DNA from: Sipunculus nudus
Lineage: Eukaryota; Annelida; Sipuncula; Golfingiida; Sipunculidae
Assembly (NCBI GenBank): GCA_026874595.1
Contig: CM049313.1
Coordinates: 20,349,508 to 20,413,507, forward strand
Reading direction: 5' to 3'
Length of the DNA stretch: 64,000 bases
The position numbers were made by a program, and so were the translations under genes. The notes beneath the pieces are model-generated. The model did no database searches. It was not told the origin of the DNA and worked only from the letters and a program-made list of their open reading frames with translations. Of the stretch, positions 10,350-20,610 are shown piece by piece (the stretch's first letter is position 1; every line of letters starts with the position of its first letter).

Positions 10350-12511
10350 TTATTATTGTTGTTATTGTTCATTTATAAGAAAATATATTTATTCTGTTAT
10401 TATAGTTATTGTTTTAATTATTATTATTATAATTATGATTAAATTGATAACAGAAGTGCATGAATAAACAAAGCCAGTCTGCCAAGCCCTAGGATTTTAT
10501 ATGTTCGCTGTGTAGGAAAGTTCTTGAAATATCATGTTTTGTCGAGACGTGATTATCTAAATGTTCACCTTTTTTATATTACAGACAATGTCAATAGAAG
10601 CAGACATCTTGTTCATGGAAATGGAAAGCAAAGCCAAGGTCAGAATGTTTAATAAAATGTTTTGCTTTCATTCTGCGGCTGATGATGCTATATGTATGTA
10701 TGTATGTATATATGTATGTATGTATGAATATACATTTATATATATATATATATGTTTGTATACGTATGTATGTATATGTATGTCCTTGTTTATGTTTGTA
10801 TGGGTATACTATATATATTTATATTTGATGGGAGTGTCTGAACGTACTTAATTTTTTTACCTGTATCAGTCAAATAAATTACTGGAATTTTAACATATGT
10901 ATTCAAGACCATTTGCTTACAAAATTATTTCAACCAGTTTATGATGAAAACGAAATATCAATTAGTATTGACTTTAAATAACAACGGATTTGTTGATAGG
11001 TAAATCTGACATCTGTATTTAGCACCAACATTTTCAGTGGTGTTTATTTTATGAACAGGACATGCCGGTTAGAGAGGATGATCTGGACATGCCTGAGGAC
11101 CAGCGCCACCTGGTGTGGTTTTTGCAACCAAGCCAGGCCTTGCTTTACTTGCAGCATCCGAGTCTGAAGCTCCTCCCACTCAAGCATACGCCCCTCCCAT
11201 ACAGCCCGCGCAAGCTGTCACTCAAAAGAGCGCGCCGAAACTGGAAGAGAATTGTTAAAAGTATGTACAACCTGCACAATATCAAGTTACTCTAGCAGTA
11301 AAACCGAAAGTATTATGTTCTTATGGTCGCTGTCAGTCAACATGTCAATCATTCAGTGTGGGATTTTTAAAATAAATATATCAAGGTGTCATTTCTTCTT
11401 GCATACTGTAGCTTGAAGTTTTAGCATATAATGACTAAATAAGACCTACAATTTGTACCCACGGGGGGGGGGGGGGGGTTCATACCGCTAAACCTCTAAC
11501 ACTTTTGAGTGGCTATTGATTCAACGAAGCATATTTGTACACTGTGTCATACGTTTGTTAACTTGTGATTGAATAAACAATAAATATAAAACTATTGAGG
11601 AATCCTAAATTCTTCACGACACCGAAAACCTTAAGTTTTATTTTATCATATTTACTTGTGACAGGATTCCAAATTAGCCAATTGTTAGCTAATGTTATCG
11701 TATCCGTGTGTATATATAAATACATACACAACATAAAATATATTACAAGTAAAAATACGTCAAGTGGAGATAAATTGTATGTTAAGATTAATGTTGTAAT
11801 TCGATCATTGTCTGTTGAAGTTTGACGATCATTGTTTCAAAAAGAGTTCTGCCTACAAGCTACAAAAGGAAACATTTTAACTGTATCAGGCCTATATCTT
11901 TATGTTCCGCTTAAATTACCATTAAATATATTAACAGATTCGTATAATCCTTTTTTACAGCGGTGGCAAAGAGCGCGGCAGAGCAGAAAACACAGGAAAA
12001 CGGAACAGTGAATGAACAAGAACAGGAGCCAGCAAGACCAAAATACGTGGCGCCCCTACCATCACCAATAGACTGTCCCCCTGAGCCGGTCAGCTTTGAG
12101 CGTGCGCAACCGGAAGTGAGCCAGAACGAGGCGACCGGAAAACCCGTCATTATCAATGGCAGCGTACAAAATATCCACGCAGATTTCAGCAGAGATAGGG
12201 AAGAATTCGAAATAACAGAAACAAAAGAAGATAATATTATTATTTTGACAAACATTCCGAAAATGAAAGACCGTACTGCCAAGCAAAATACTACCCCACG
12301 TTTCAAAATTTCACATATTCTTCCAAAGAAAAAAATTGTAACAAGACACGTGAGCGATTTTAAACTGCATTACCACCATAACATTTCACTGGAAGAAGAA
12401 CCCAACAATAACGCCAGTGTGGAGGATCTCGTTGGCAACAGGAAAAGTCTACATGAAAGTTTAATGCACGTCCCCCACAGAAGAAAACACAAACAATGTA
12501 TTGTAATGTGA
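1121..12511 (+). CDS. Class V aminotransferase / cysteine-desulfurase-like protein with CAAX C-terminus (13 exons, 5' incomplete)
   Basis: Joined exons: 1121-1160, 1805-1863, 2721-2794, 3106-3216, 4820-4866, 6437-6641, 7829-7896, 8234-8278, 8984-9095, 9465-9617, 10585-10638, 11059-11260 and 11961-12511. All introns are GT-AG, and the 1721 nt give one uninterrupted frame of 572 residues plus TGA. The family is PLP-dependent fold-type I, aminotransferase class V. SPHK in exon 2 carries the lysine expected to bind [12 protein letters not shown] in exon 6 aligns with the RxGxxCA loop of SufS-type desulfurases, so its second Cys is the persulfide-position cysteine. About 250 residues after the catalytic domain (exons 10-13) are a poorly conserved, low-complexity tail. 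The tail ends [11 protein letters not shown], a predicted prenylation site. The N-terminal part of the PLP domain lies upstream of the window. The substrate is unknown; similar proteins occur as uncharacterised genes in many invertebrates. Family assignment is firm, reaction is inferred. Confidence 0.88.
1805..1863 (+). CDS. Exon 2, PLP-lysine exon
   Basis: The acceptor is gctttcag and the donor is GTATTT. It encodes [19 protein letters not shown]; the lysine of SPHK is the expected Schiff-base residue. Frame joins exon 1 (2+1 nt codon) and exon 3 (1+2). Confidence 0.85.
1880..2310 (+). repeat. Polypyrimidine (CT-rich) tract in intron
   Basis: About 430 nt made almost only of C and T (ctttctttctctctt pattern) just after a CA-rich start at 1880-1925. 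The open frames in it (Phe/Leu/Ser runs) are a by-product of composition. Confidence 0.85.
2505..2661 (+). repeat. 9-bp minisatellite (tattacctg)n
   Basis: Roughly 17 near-perfect head-to-tail copies of tattacctg within the intron between exons 2 and 3. Because the period is a multiple of three, every frame stays open, giving spurious YLY, LPV and IQV repeat ORFs. Confidence 0.9.
2721..2794 (+). CDS. Exon 3 of aminotransferase gene
   Basis: The acceptor is ctcttccag and the donor is GTATGT. It encodes [20 protein letters not shown] followed by GTVVF. The glycine-rich GGVGGG segment is typical of this family just after the PLP lysine. Confidence 0.8.
3106..3216 (+). CDS. Exon 4 of aminotransferase gene
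   Basis: Exactly 37 codons, phase 0 at both ends. It contains [20 protein letters not shown] and [17 protein letters not shown]. The EGGTP...IRAGL stretch is a class V signature region. Confidence 0.85.
3417..3840. repeat. GAGTCC-type hexamer repeats
   Basis: Two clusters (about 3417-3545 and 3790-3835) of degenerate gagtcc/aagtcc/gattcc hexamers. An inverted trace (gactcggactctgac) occurs near 4377. They lie in the intron between exons 4 and 5. Confidence 0.5.
4820..4866 (+). CDS. Exon 5 of aminotransferase gene
   Basis: The acceptor is tttttatag and the donor is GTAAGT. It encodes [16 protein letters not shown], with the last codon completed by exon 6. Confidence 0.75.
5140..5700 (-). repeat. 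Inverted copy of dispersed repeat R
   Basis: The reverse complement matches, with divergence, the repeat that occurs twice in each GT15 unit. Shared words include ctgacagccagtacg, gagtcatttcctgtatcg, acaagttggctgcgtc and aacttgagt near the far end. It lies in the intron between exons 5 and 6 of the aminotransferase gene. So R is dispersed and not restricted to the array. Confidence 0.7.
6437..6641 (+). CDS. Exon 6, catalytic-cysteine exon
   Basis: The longest exon of the catalytic domain (205 nt). It encodes [20 protein letters not shown], then [20 protein letters not shown] and [16 protein letters not shown] corresponds to the active-site loop of NifS/SufS-like desulfurases. Confidence 0.88.
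7124..7300. mobile_element. Short TIR element (CAGGGGCGGATCC family) with 5-bp TSD
   Basis: The left end is CAGGGGCGGATCC. The right end GGATCCGCTTCTG is its imperfect inverse. The element is flanked on both sides by gtttc (7119-7123 and 7301-7305), a 5-bp target duplication. It contains G- and C-homopolymers and no coding capacity. Two relatives sit in array units U1 and U2. Confidence 0.8.
7829..7896 (+). CDS. Exon 7 of aminotransferase gene
   Basis: The acceptor is acatctag and the donor is GTGAGT. It encodes [20 protein letters not shown] then TP, continuing directly from GPYAQ of exon 6 as expected in the family (AQ-DLL). Confidence 0.75.
8234..8278 (+). CDS. Exon 8 of aminotransferase gene
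   Basis: Small exon encoding [14 protein letters not shown] between acceptor gatttacag and donor GTGAGT. Frame fits both neighbours (1 nt in, 2 nt out). Confidence 0.7.
8984..9095 (+). CDS. Exon 9, C-terminal end of catalytic domain
   Basis: Encodes [20 protein letters not shown] then [17 protein letters not shown]. The PGFTRLNxPYF motif is the C-terminal hallmark of this aminotransferase subfamily. The donor GTGAGTG follows directly. Confidence 0.85.
9465..9617 (+). CDS. Exon 10, start of C-terminal region
   Basis: 51 codons, phase 0 both ends, between acceptor catgtcag and donor GTAAGA. It contains [18 protein letters not shown]. This is the transition from the conserved catalytic domain to the extension. 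Confidence 0.8.
9815..10450. repeat. Microsatellite-rich intron
   Basis: ATT and GTT trinucleotides (9820-9880), a GTCT tetranucleotide run (9920-9950), and a TTA/ATT run (10303-10350) within the intron between exons 10 and 11. A further TATG/TA tract lies at 10690-10760 after exon 11. Confidence 0.8.
10585..10638 (+). CDS. Exon 11 of aminotransferase gene
   Basis: 18 codons ([18 protein letters not shown]) between acceptor tattacag and a GTCAGA donor. Support comes from splice signals and frame continuity rather than from strong family conservation. Confidence 0.6.
11059..11260 (+). CDS. Exon 12 of aminotransferase gene
   Basis: Encodes an acidic start ([20 protein letters not shown]), a leucine/proline-rich middle, and a basic end ([17 protein letters not shown]). 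The donor is GTATGT. Confidence 0.75.
11961..12511 (+). CDS. Terminal exon 13 with low-complexity tail
   Basis: Acceptor ccttttttacag. The exon carries about 182 codons rich in E, Q, N and P at first and K/H-rich later, with TGA at 12509-12511. It looks intrinsically disordered, and no domain was recognised. It ends with the CAAX box described separately. Confidence 0.85.
12497..12508 (+). other. CAAX prenylation box (CIVM)
   Basis: The last four codons before TGA read Cys-Ile-Val-Met, preceded by the basic HRRKHKQ. C-aliphatic-aliphatic-Met is the classical farnesyltransferase recognition motif, and an upstream basic patch commonly helps membrane targeting (established knowledge). Use of the site in this protein is inferred. 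Confidence 0.7.
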
Positions 12512-15380
12512 GTTGGTGGATATATGTGAAGCAATCTAGTCGGTTCCCCCCACGACGATACAAGTCACGTGACCTCTCATTAACAATTATGTCCCATCAC
12601 TATTCACAATGAAACATCGATAAATCATGTGTTTCCTTCAAGAATGATTTCCTAGTGATTAGTTGATGATATAAATTCCAATAGGGTTAAGATTCAAAAT
12701 TTTCATGTGTCGTTTTTTCGCTTTTTTTTTTATAATATTATATGATGAAAGGTCAAAGAAAATGTATTAACTCGCAGTGAATACTAGAAATAGAATTCAC
12801 GGAGACTGAGGATTTAGATTGTTCACTAATTCTTTTTTTTTGTAGGGTGGGGGGATTTCGAGGACGATGAAAAAAAAGCGTTGATAGTATTATTATAAAG
12901 CAGTGCTGAAAAATATCCTGAATGTTAAAACCGGTAGAAATACCAACTTAATAATATCAACAATTGATTGATATATACATGTTGAAAGGGTAACCTACTT
13001 AAGGCCACACAAAATTTTATTTTCAGACTCTTGTGGCACAAAAAAATGGTGCGAGCGGGCATTTGTTTTTTGTTTATTTTATTTTACCTGCTTCTATTCT
13101 TGAAATGGTGGATTTAATCAACATAAAATATAGTCAATTTTCAATACTTTTAAGAATTATTTTATTTTATTTGTGCCATAGATAAATTAGTAACATTACC
13201 AAGTACCTGGTCTTCATTTTGCAAAAAAAATATATGATCTACGAAAGATGAGAAGCGAATCCGTAGAGCAAAAAAAAAATTTTTGCATGGCCTTAGTGTG
13301 GAAGAAAAAGAATTAACCTATGCATGGGTATGATAAAAATTCGTTGTTTCAAGTTCTCAATACTAATGGTACCTGAAAAGATATTTCTGCAAATACTGTT
13401 GTGGCTAACATCCTGTTCATATTTAAGTATTTTGCAGGAGCTAACAAAACCTAAATTGTTTAATCGGCGATTTTTTTAAAAATCAAAGTTGCAAAACAGC
13501 ATTATTTTTCACACCATCATATGTGCATTTATGAGCTATCCATAATTTCTTGTGCTTAACTACTCGGCATCCATGACAAATGGTTTTAAAAGTAATTTCT
13601 CTGATTGCATCACCTGTTTACCAGTCAAGACAAATGCATAATTGTCTTCATCACATGTGCGTATGATATTTGTTTCTTCATAACAAAAGCAACATTTTCT
13701 ATTTTTCTATACAGCTTTTTTATATAGAAAATATTTTTAGTGCAATATTTATATAAATTATATACGTATGCAAAAGCTTCAGTTTTATAGGTATATATTT
13801 TACATATTTTGTGAATCATGCCATGTAATGTAAAATCATCACCAATTGTATATATGTCATTGGATATAAACCTATTTATACGTAACATATGGTGCTTAGG
13901 ATAAGGAACGTGGAGCTCGTGAGCTAAATAGTGTATCAGCCGCCTCCGCAGTAGCAATGAGTATAGAATATATGACTTAAGTGTATGCTGCAAGATTTCT
14001 GTGAATTTTAGTGCCAAAAATACACGCCAGGGGATGCTGCAGTCATTTTATCTCAATTGTCATTGATAATTTTATAGAAAAACAGTCAGAAAACATATTT
14101 CTTCATTTCACAAGCTTATCTTTTTTCAGCACATTTTCTTCACTTGTATATTTATATGTTCGGTTCGTTGATTTAGTAATGCTATTTACAGTTTACACCA
14201 AATATATCTTCGTATTAATAAATATTTTACAGCTGTCACCAACTTGTTTATTGCAGTTTGCACTGGCAGTGAACTTCAACAAGGCCGTTTGTGCGTGTGT
14301 GTGAGTGTGTGTGTGTGTGGGGGGGGGGGGGGTAGTGTGTCTTGTGTGTGTGATTGATATCGTCGATGAATCGACAACTATTGGATGGAATTTTATAAAC
14401 AGTTATCTGCATAAAGATCTTGGCGCATTTATGCTGCAAAGTTCCTGACCCATACTTAAAGGCTTTGTGCACTAGAAAAATTACAAAATCTGATATCCAA
14501 ATTTGCATTTCCGGAGTGTGAACTCTACAGATGGCTTACACGTGACTGCCAGGTGACAGGTTGTTGACACTTGACACCTGCTGTCATCTGGATTTAAGGC
14601 ACCATCTCGTCTTGGACACAGCATTAGTAGCTACAGGAAGGTTACATGGTTCAAGATATTGTTTTTAATCAGGCGTGGATGGAAGGGGGGGGGGGGTCGG
14701 GCTTTTAGATTGCGTACCTGTACGTCATATATAGGACTGTAAGAAAATCTATCCTAATAGTGATAACATCTTTCAGGGTGTGCAACTTCACACACAAGTC
14801 GTAGAACTCAAGAACATTTGCAACACCTTGCCCCGGGATTCAAGAAAAAAGGACAAATGGCCACTACAAAGCTAAGATTGAAAATTAAGCTGATTCTGTG
14901 ATGGGAAAAATTCTCTGAAACTGAAAAGTTACTGAAAAAAAGACCTTTAGGCAAAAATCAAGTAAAGTTGGCAATACACTAAGCCTGGAAGAGAATTGCA
15001 GACTCGATTAGCTCATGGAAGAAACATTTGACGGCAGTTTGCAGAAAAGATTAAGGCTCCATTAACAACCTATTCAATAATTAAAAGGAGGTCAAATGTC
15101 GGGTTTGATATCACATTCCGGAACTGTAAATTTGGCCATCGGCTTGTGCAGTCCCCTTCGGTCAGTGAACTTACTCTTTGAATATCTGAGCAAATTTTAC
15201 GCATTAATGCAAAGCTTCATGTTCTTGGTGCTGATAAATTGTTATGAAATTCCACCAAGCAGTTGCTGAGATATTATGATCTTAACTTCGGGATTTTTTT
15301 CGGGGGGGGGGGGGGCACACGATATTAAAATATAAACATTATGACCAGCAACTCATAATTCGATTCGTAACCTTTAAGCA
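12512..15380. other. 3' UTR and gene-less stretch
   Basis: Contains the aminotransferase 3' UTR of unknown length; an AATAAA occurs at 14217-14222 but its use is unproven. Also present are the inverted-repeat element at 12999-13295, a GT/G tract (14298-14332), and G runs near 14683 and 15302. ORFs here are AT-rich and unrecognised. No convincing gene seen. Confidence 0.5.
12999..13295. mobile_element. About 300-bp MITE-like element
   Basis: The left end reads TTAAGGCCACACAAAATTTT. The right end, inverted, reads TAAGGCCATGCAAAAATTTT. The interior is AT-rich and non-coding. A target duplication is not clear. Confidence 0.6.
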
Positions 15381-16303
15381 GGCCGCACACAGAGCGGACG
15401 AGACGAGATCGGATCGGACCAGACAGGACTGAAAATCCTGTAGAGTCCGCCACAATCTTTCCCAGTCCGGTCCGGTCCCAGAGGGGTCGCACACAGAGCG
15501 GATCGGATAGGATTTTTTAATAAGATACTCTTATATTATATTATATTATATTATATACATACATACATACAAAAATTATGGCATCTCGATCTGAGGTAAT
15601 AAACTTCCATTTATAAATAAACCTGGATATCTACAATCTATTCAATTTATTGTAACTTCACCTGTCATCATAAAACACATATAAACAATGGTATTGTGCT
15701 ATGACGTATTTGCTTTGTATTACATCACTCTAAATTTAGTTTTCTGTATATAAATAAGAAACTATATTTATGTACAATACTACTGTTTTGATCATACTTA
15801 ACTATCGAAATATGATCAACAGAAGTATATCTTTGGTTGTTATTTTATTATTAAATTGCAATTACACGTGAATCCTTTATGCTGTATTTAGATGATAGAT
15901 GTGGTGAGCAACACTATTTTCTTAGCAAGTATTTCCCTTTATAGCTTAAAGGTACACCAAACTCCATGTGTCACCCACGTTATTTAACGTCTCTTAATTC
16001 GCCATCTTCAGATTTGTATGTCTATCATGTGATTCATAGAGCTGCTCTCATTGGTCAATGACAAAGTCACGATCCTAGCTAGTCCTAAAACCCCCGCAAA
16101 CAGAGCGGACTCAAGCGGACCGGGCCACTCAGGACCAGTCCTGAAATATCAAAACATTTTGATATGGTCAGGATCGCTCAGGACTGGGTCCGGAGCGGTC
16201 CCGGACTGGCAGTCCGGTCCGCCAACTGCCGCAAACTGAGCGGACCGGACCGGATTCAAGTCCGGTCCGATCTCGTCTCGTCTCGTCCGCTTTGTGTGCG
16301 GCC
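15381..16303. mobile_element. 923-bp inverted-repeat element with GCGGACGAGACGAG termini
   Basis: Left GGCCGCACACAGAGCGGACG and inverted right GGCCGCACACAAAGCGGACG match for about 40 bp, continuing through GAGACGAGA and GATCGGACC-type words. Secondary terminal-like segments occur inside (gcacacagagcggatcgg at 15489, gcaaacagagcggac at 16096, gcaaactgagcggaccgg at 16231). An internal hairpin, aatatcaaaa/ttttgatat, lies near 16145-16170. No transposase ORF. The nested ends suggest one element that inserted into or duplicated another. Confidence 0.75.
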
Positions 16304-16745
16304 TACTTTAGTGGATCACCCTCATGCAGTCGCCTGATGTAACGCAGAATGTCATTCTATAGTTAAAGGTGTGTTTGCTGTGTGATTGCGTTATACTTAT
16401 ACAGGGCTTGTATATCACTGATTCAATCCACGCACTTTTAATGTCAAAGAAGACCTTTAGGTCTTGACCTGCAGCTGGGTTGACCACGAGGAGGCAGTCG
16501 CACTTATGGAGCCATTCGGTAGAGGTGCCCAATTTTCTATTAGTACATGAGGGCATAAAATAAGCTGGTAATAACATAATATGTTAAACAATAAATGATT
16601 CATCTTTCAATAAGTGATGAGGCCAGACGGACGGACGGAAGGATGGACTGACCAGCAGTTGCGGTCAGTTTGACTAGTCCTGCCTCCTTAAGGCGGGGGA
16701 TAATAATAATGATAATAATAATAATAATAATAATTTATTTATTTA

Positions 16746-16784
<39 letters not shown>

Positions 16785-16963
16785 CATCATTATTAATATT
16801 ATTTATATGGCGCAAAATCTCCGAAAGTGGGACTCACACTCATTCATATACACAGTTTCTCAGAAACCAACTCCCTGTACCGTCCAAGTCCTTCTTTTTT
16901 ACGTCCTCCGGCGTATATAAACATTGCAATTCACTGACATACACTAGGTACTTATTAATTACC
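16304..16963. repeat. Gene-less spacer with ATA/TTA microsatellites
   Basis: ATA repeats (16700-16733) pass through TTTA into TTA repeats (16750-16785). They are followed by a dispersed-repeat-like stretch beginning atttatatggcgcaaaatc. Nothing coding is recognised. Confidence 0.6.
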
Positions 16964-17850
16964 AAATGTTTTTAATTTTTTTTAAAATGATGTATGATTT
17001 CCATACTTTCGGGGTTATGGAAAGGAAGGAACGTTCACCAGCTTTCGTAAAACGCTTTGGTACTCCAAGTCTAAGAAGAATTTCGCCAGCAGTACGGAAC
17101 TTGCGCAAAGGCCGATAGATTATTAATTTTTCTGAAAGTTATAATAGCATTCAATTAGATTTGTCTCGTGAAAACGCTTAAGCTGAAACAAATTATCAAT
17201 AAAACCGTCTTTATCAAGCATCTTAACATCTTTTGGAATCATGTTAGGGTATATTCATAACCTGTCTGGTAACGCTAAGGAACCATCCATCAGACATTTA
17301 TTGCCTCAGCCATGCAGGAGGGTACGCGTTCATACCCGTTCGTGTGCGTTTGTGTGTTTGTTCACAACGTGACGCACGCAATCATGAAGGGAATTTCATG
17401 AAATGTTCAGGGCATTTAGGGAATGGGCCTATTAAGAATCGTTTAGGCTTTGGTGTGGATACAGCACATGATCAGGATTTAGGAACGTCTTTGAAGACTA
17501 TTAACAAACGTAGAGTCACTTATGCACAAATGAACCTGGGAATATGGGCCGAATAACTGAATGCAAACACGGTTTCGGAGCATCCCACAACAGCGACCCC
17601 CACATGGCGGAGAATTGTATTCCTGAGAATGTAATTGTAACGGTGGATTTCCTATTATATAATTACAAACGATGGAAATTTCATGTATATCAATGTTACT
17701 TTCTGTCGTTGTAAATGAACCCTTAGCCTCGAGGCAGGTGATTTGCAAGTTCACTTACCCGTTCTAACTCGACAGTCATGTTATAGTTCACGATTTCAAT
17801 TTACACCATTTTTAATTTGCCAACATCCTCAATTCTTCTTAAATTTAAAA
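16964..17850. repeat. Left flanking block of the array (direct repeat)
   Basis: Matches the right flank in the same orientation. The tactttcggggttatgg stretch near 17000 matches 60910-60930. Cgcttaag, aagcatctt and caggagggta motifs (17170-17330) match 62985-63105. Tcagggcatttagggaatggg (17408) matches 63188. The end at 17755-17850 matches 63590-63680. The satellite present in the right copy is absent here. Confidence 0.75.
17759..17850 (-). pseudogene. Degraded copy of the right-flank exon
   Basis: On the minus strand it parallels the exon at 63594-63764: GDVGKLKMV, then a stop (TAA at 17803-17801), then IEIVNYN and TVELER, followed by donor GTAAGT at 17758-17753. The right copy has TCA (Ser) where this has TAA. 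It is therefore a duplicated, inactivated exon fragment. Confidence 0.65.
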
Positions 17851-17950
17851 AAAAGACTGGCACAATGGCGGATCCAGAAATTCAAGACCGGTGGAGCGCC
17901 AATACTGGCTTGGCTGTTGATGGGTATTATGAAAACTTCAATTCTTAAAT

Positions 17951-17989
<39 letters not shown>

Positions 17990-18699
17990 CTGCATGTGTA
18001 TATATCTTGGATAACTTTCTCTTTTAAATGACAGTTGGCACCACCTACAATCATGTTAACGTGGCAGACATCCCTTCTAATATGAAACATATCTCACTCT
18101 ATTTCTCCTTCCTACCCATCATGCCCCACTTCACCCATACCACTCTGGTTTCGGCTGTTACACTTAGTCGCCTGTCGACTACCCGTTTTCTAGTTATACT
18201 ATGATTATGGGTAGAGCATGTGTTCAGTCCTGTATTCAGATTTTAAATTCAATTTTAAGGTCGGGTGTTATCAATTTGCATATTCTTTGTATACAGTTAA
18301 TATTTTCCTAACTATATGTTAGATAGAACCACTAATCATATATCACTTCTGTATTTTGAAAATATAAGCAATGTTATCTATATGTAGCGGATAAAAAACA
18401 AGTGAAATATGCTCAATAATTGTATGCCATTTTAAGGTGAGGGTGTCAATGTATTCTCCCGAAAATTGATTGTATCTGTAGCACATTCTGAGAAATTAAT
18501 GGCCTGTCTCACACGTCAGTGATAATGATTAAGGGCCAAATGGAGCCATGCCAACCCTAGCGTATGCCAAATCAGGCGAGAGACCACACACACGTTTAAT
18601 GCCTGTATACAGAAGTGGGTTGATACTTTCTTAGAAAACAGGTAGGAGAAAACAACGAATGCCAAGTTGTTCAGCATTAAATTTATAAACTGCTGCGGT

Positions 18700-19330
18700 C
18701 GGTGTAATAACAACTGTTTAGGTAGTCCATAATCTTACCCTTAGGCTACGAATAATGAATTAACACATACAAATACATATGAACTCACGACCCAAATTGA
18801 AGCTCTGTCTCTATAGTAATGAGTCATTTCCTGTATCGGGTACAAGTTGCCTGCCGTCAAGTAACCCGTGCGAGCCTTACTTGTATTCATACGGTCAGAA
18901 ATTCAACAAACTTGCAGAGGGATTAACACATAGGATGAGTTAAAAGGGTATTTTTCTTGCTCGTGTTAGGTGTTGTTACAAAGTATACTAAAAAAGCTGT
19001 TAAGTGACAGCGTACTTGTAAGCCATCATGTGTCGTAAAACTTGTTGTACCCTCACGAAGCCTTGAATTGGGTTCCTCGTTTATGAATGTAAAGACATCT
19101 GCCAGCCAGTACGCTGGTCGTTATCTCTTTTAATATCAAGGGGCCGCAATGGCGCTACCCAAAACCTTTCTTATTCCGCTCATGGTAGAAAACTGCTAGA
19201 GTGTTGACAATATGTTGCTTTTAAATTAACATGCACCTACAAGGTTTCCGCGTGCTGGTTTCTTTAAAATTAATTCCGGATCTTTTTGAATAGGTCCCTT
19301 TTCCAGCTTGAATGGGCCTGCATAATATTA
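18700..19330 (+). repeat. Repeat R, first copy (upstream of GT15)
   Basis: Aligns with R copy 2 of the same unit (21840-22482 plus 24567-24655): gtgacagcgta, gccagtacgctggt, gggccgcaatggcgctacc, tgttgacaat and aacatgcacctac occur in the same order. First copies in other units: about 25860-26332 (cut), 32190-32840, 40180-40830, 47840-48480 and 56580-57200. It ends about 250 bp before the GT15 ATG, so it probably includes part of the promoter region. Confidence 0.7.
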
Positions 19331-19584
19331 AAGGTCCATATTCATTTACAATAATATGTGTATTATCTCCCGTTATTAGCTACTGTTTGAGGTGTAGAGG
19401 TCACAAAGTCAGTTTCATATGTTTGTGTTAGCAAAAATTTAAGTTATGTTCCATTATTCTCTATGACCACCGAGAGAGGATTCTGTTAATATCAAAAGAA
19501 TAGTTCTACTTGCTTAATTACTGAGATCAATTATTTCCATTATAGGTACAATAATCCAAAACATGACATTTCCCCAGCCACTAC

Positions 19585-20610
19585 ATGAAGAGGATCATCA
19601 TCACATTGTTTCTAACTATCGGAATTATTTACATAGCGTATTCTTACCTGAACAAGAAAAAGGAATATACGCCCTTTCGATATACCAATAATGACGAAAC
19701 GACAAAATGGCCAATTTTAAATGAACAGGCCTCGAAAAATAGCAACGAAGTTTCAGTGGAACAAGGTAGAACCGAAGTACTTCACGACGACACTGGAAGG
19801 CTTGTAGAACTGATTGATAACTGGAAAATGAACAAATCAAAATCAATCATTTATTGCTTACCCGCCCTGCGCGGTTACTGAGGCTTCGCATGGTACTATC
19901 TGATTTAGATATGTGCTTCCTTGATCGGTTCAATTATCCAGTCGTGATATTTTATTCAGATTATAAATTTACTTATCTCATCCCATCTTTAATAAGTTTA
20001 TCTAAAGCAAATTTGTTTTTCATACTGAATTTCGCATATGGAATTTTTGCCTCCAAGTGAAGAATGGCCCGAACAGTTGTGCCAAACACGAGTTGGGTAC
20101 AACCACATGTCTCGCTTTCGAGTAAAAACTGTTTTTGAGTTTCCATGGATTAAACAACTTGATTACTACTGGCGTCTTGACGACGATTCTCGTATACTGG
20201 CACCAATAAAATACGACGTATTTACCTACATGAGGAACCATGGATTTCTCTATGGGTACCACAAGATTACTGCTGAAATTCCTACCTGTTCTTTTGGATT
20301 AGACGAAACGATAGAGAAACATATGCAGCTTCGGCTAAGCTCTGATTTTTATGACAAAAGACATTGGCTGAAAATGTATTACAATTACTTCGAAATCAGC
20401 AAAGTAAGTGTCTGGACATCGCAACAATACAAGGATTATATAGAAGCTATAGACAAGGCCGGGGGAATCTTCTATTACAGATGGGGCGACGCACCCGTGA
20501 AGACCATGGCGGTGAGGCTGTTTGTACCTGCAAATAAAATCCATCATTTTGAAGATATTGCCTATGAACACCTATTATGGAATCAGTACAAGAAAAAGTT
20601 TGGAATTTAA
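19585..20610 (+). pseudogene. GT15 copy 1, frameshifted alpha-mannosyltransferase-like
   Basis: Corresponds to the whole 350-codon gene but is broken twice. A single T is missing near 19854 (ttattgctta against ttatttgctta elsewhere), giving a stop at 19879-19881. A net 5-nt loss between about 20024 and 20040 includes the ccaa of catACCAActg. Together these restore the original frame, so residues 98 to about 160 are out of frame and the rest reads normally to the stop at 20608-20610. The first ATG of other copies is also out of frame here. Active-site blocks LDDDS, NFEI, RWGDAP and AYEH are retained. It shares residues with copy 5 (LLRLRMVLSDL, YKFTYLIPSL), marking both as edge-type copies. 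Probably a recent pseudogene. Confidence 0.85.

Noticed and set aside
13625-14017. 130-codon minus-strand ORF
   Set aside because: AT-rich, no recognisable domain, no splice or promoter context, next to the 3' end of the aminotransferase gene.
17955-17986. TA tracts giving IYIYIY peptides, also at 31493, 39381, 47081, 55069 and 55766
   Set aside because: Simple dinucleotide microsatellites marking unit starts, not coding.
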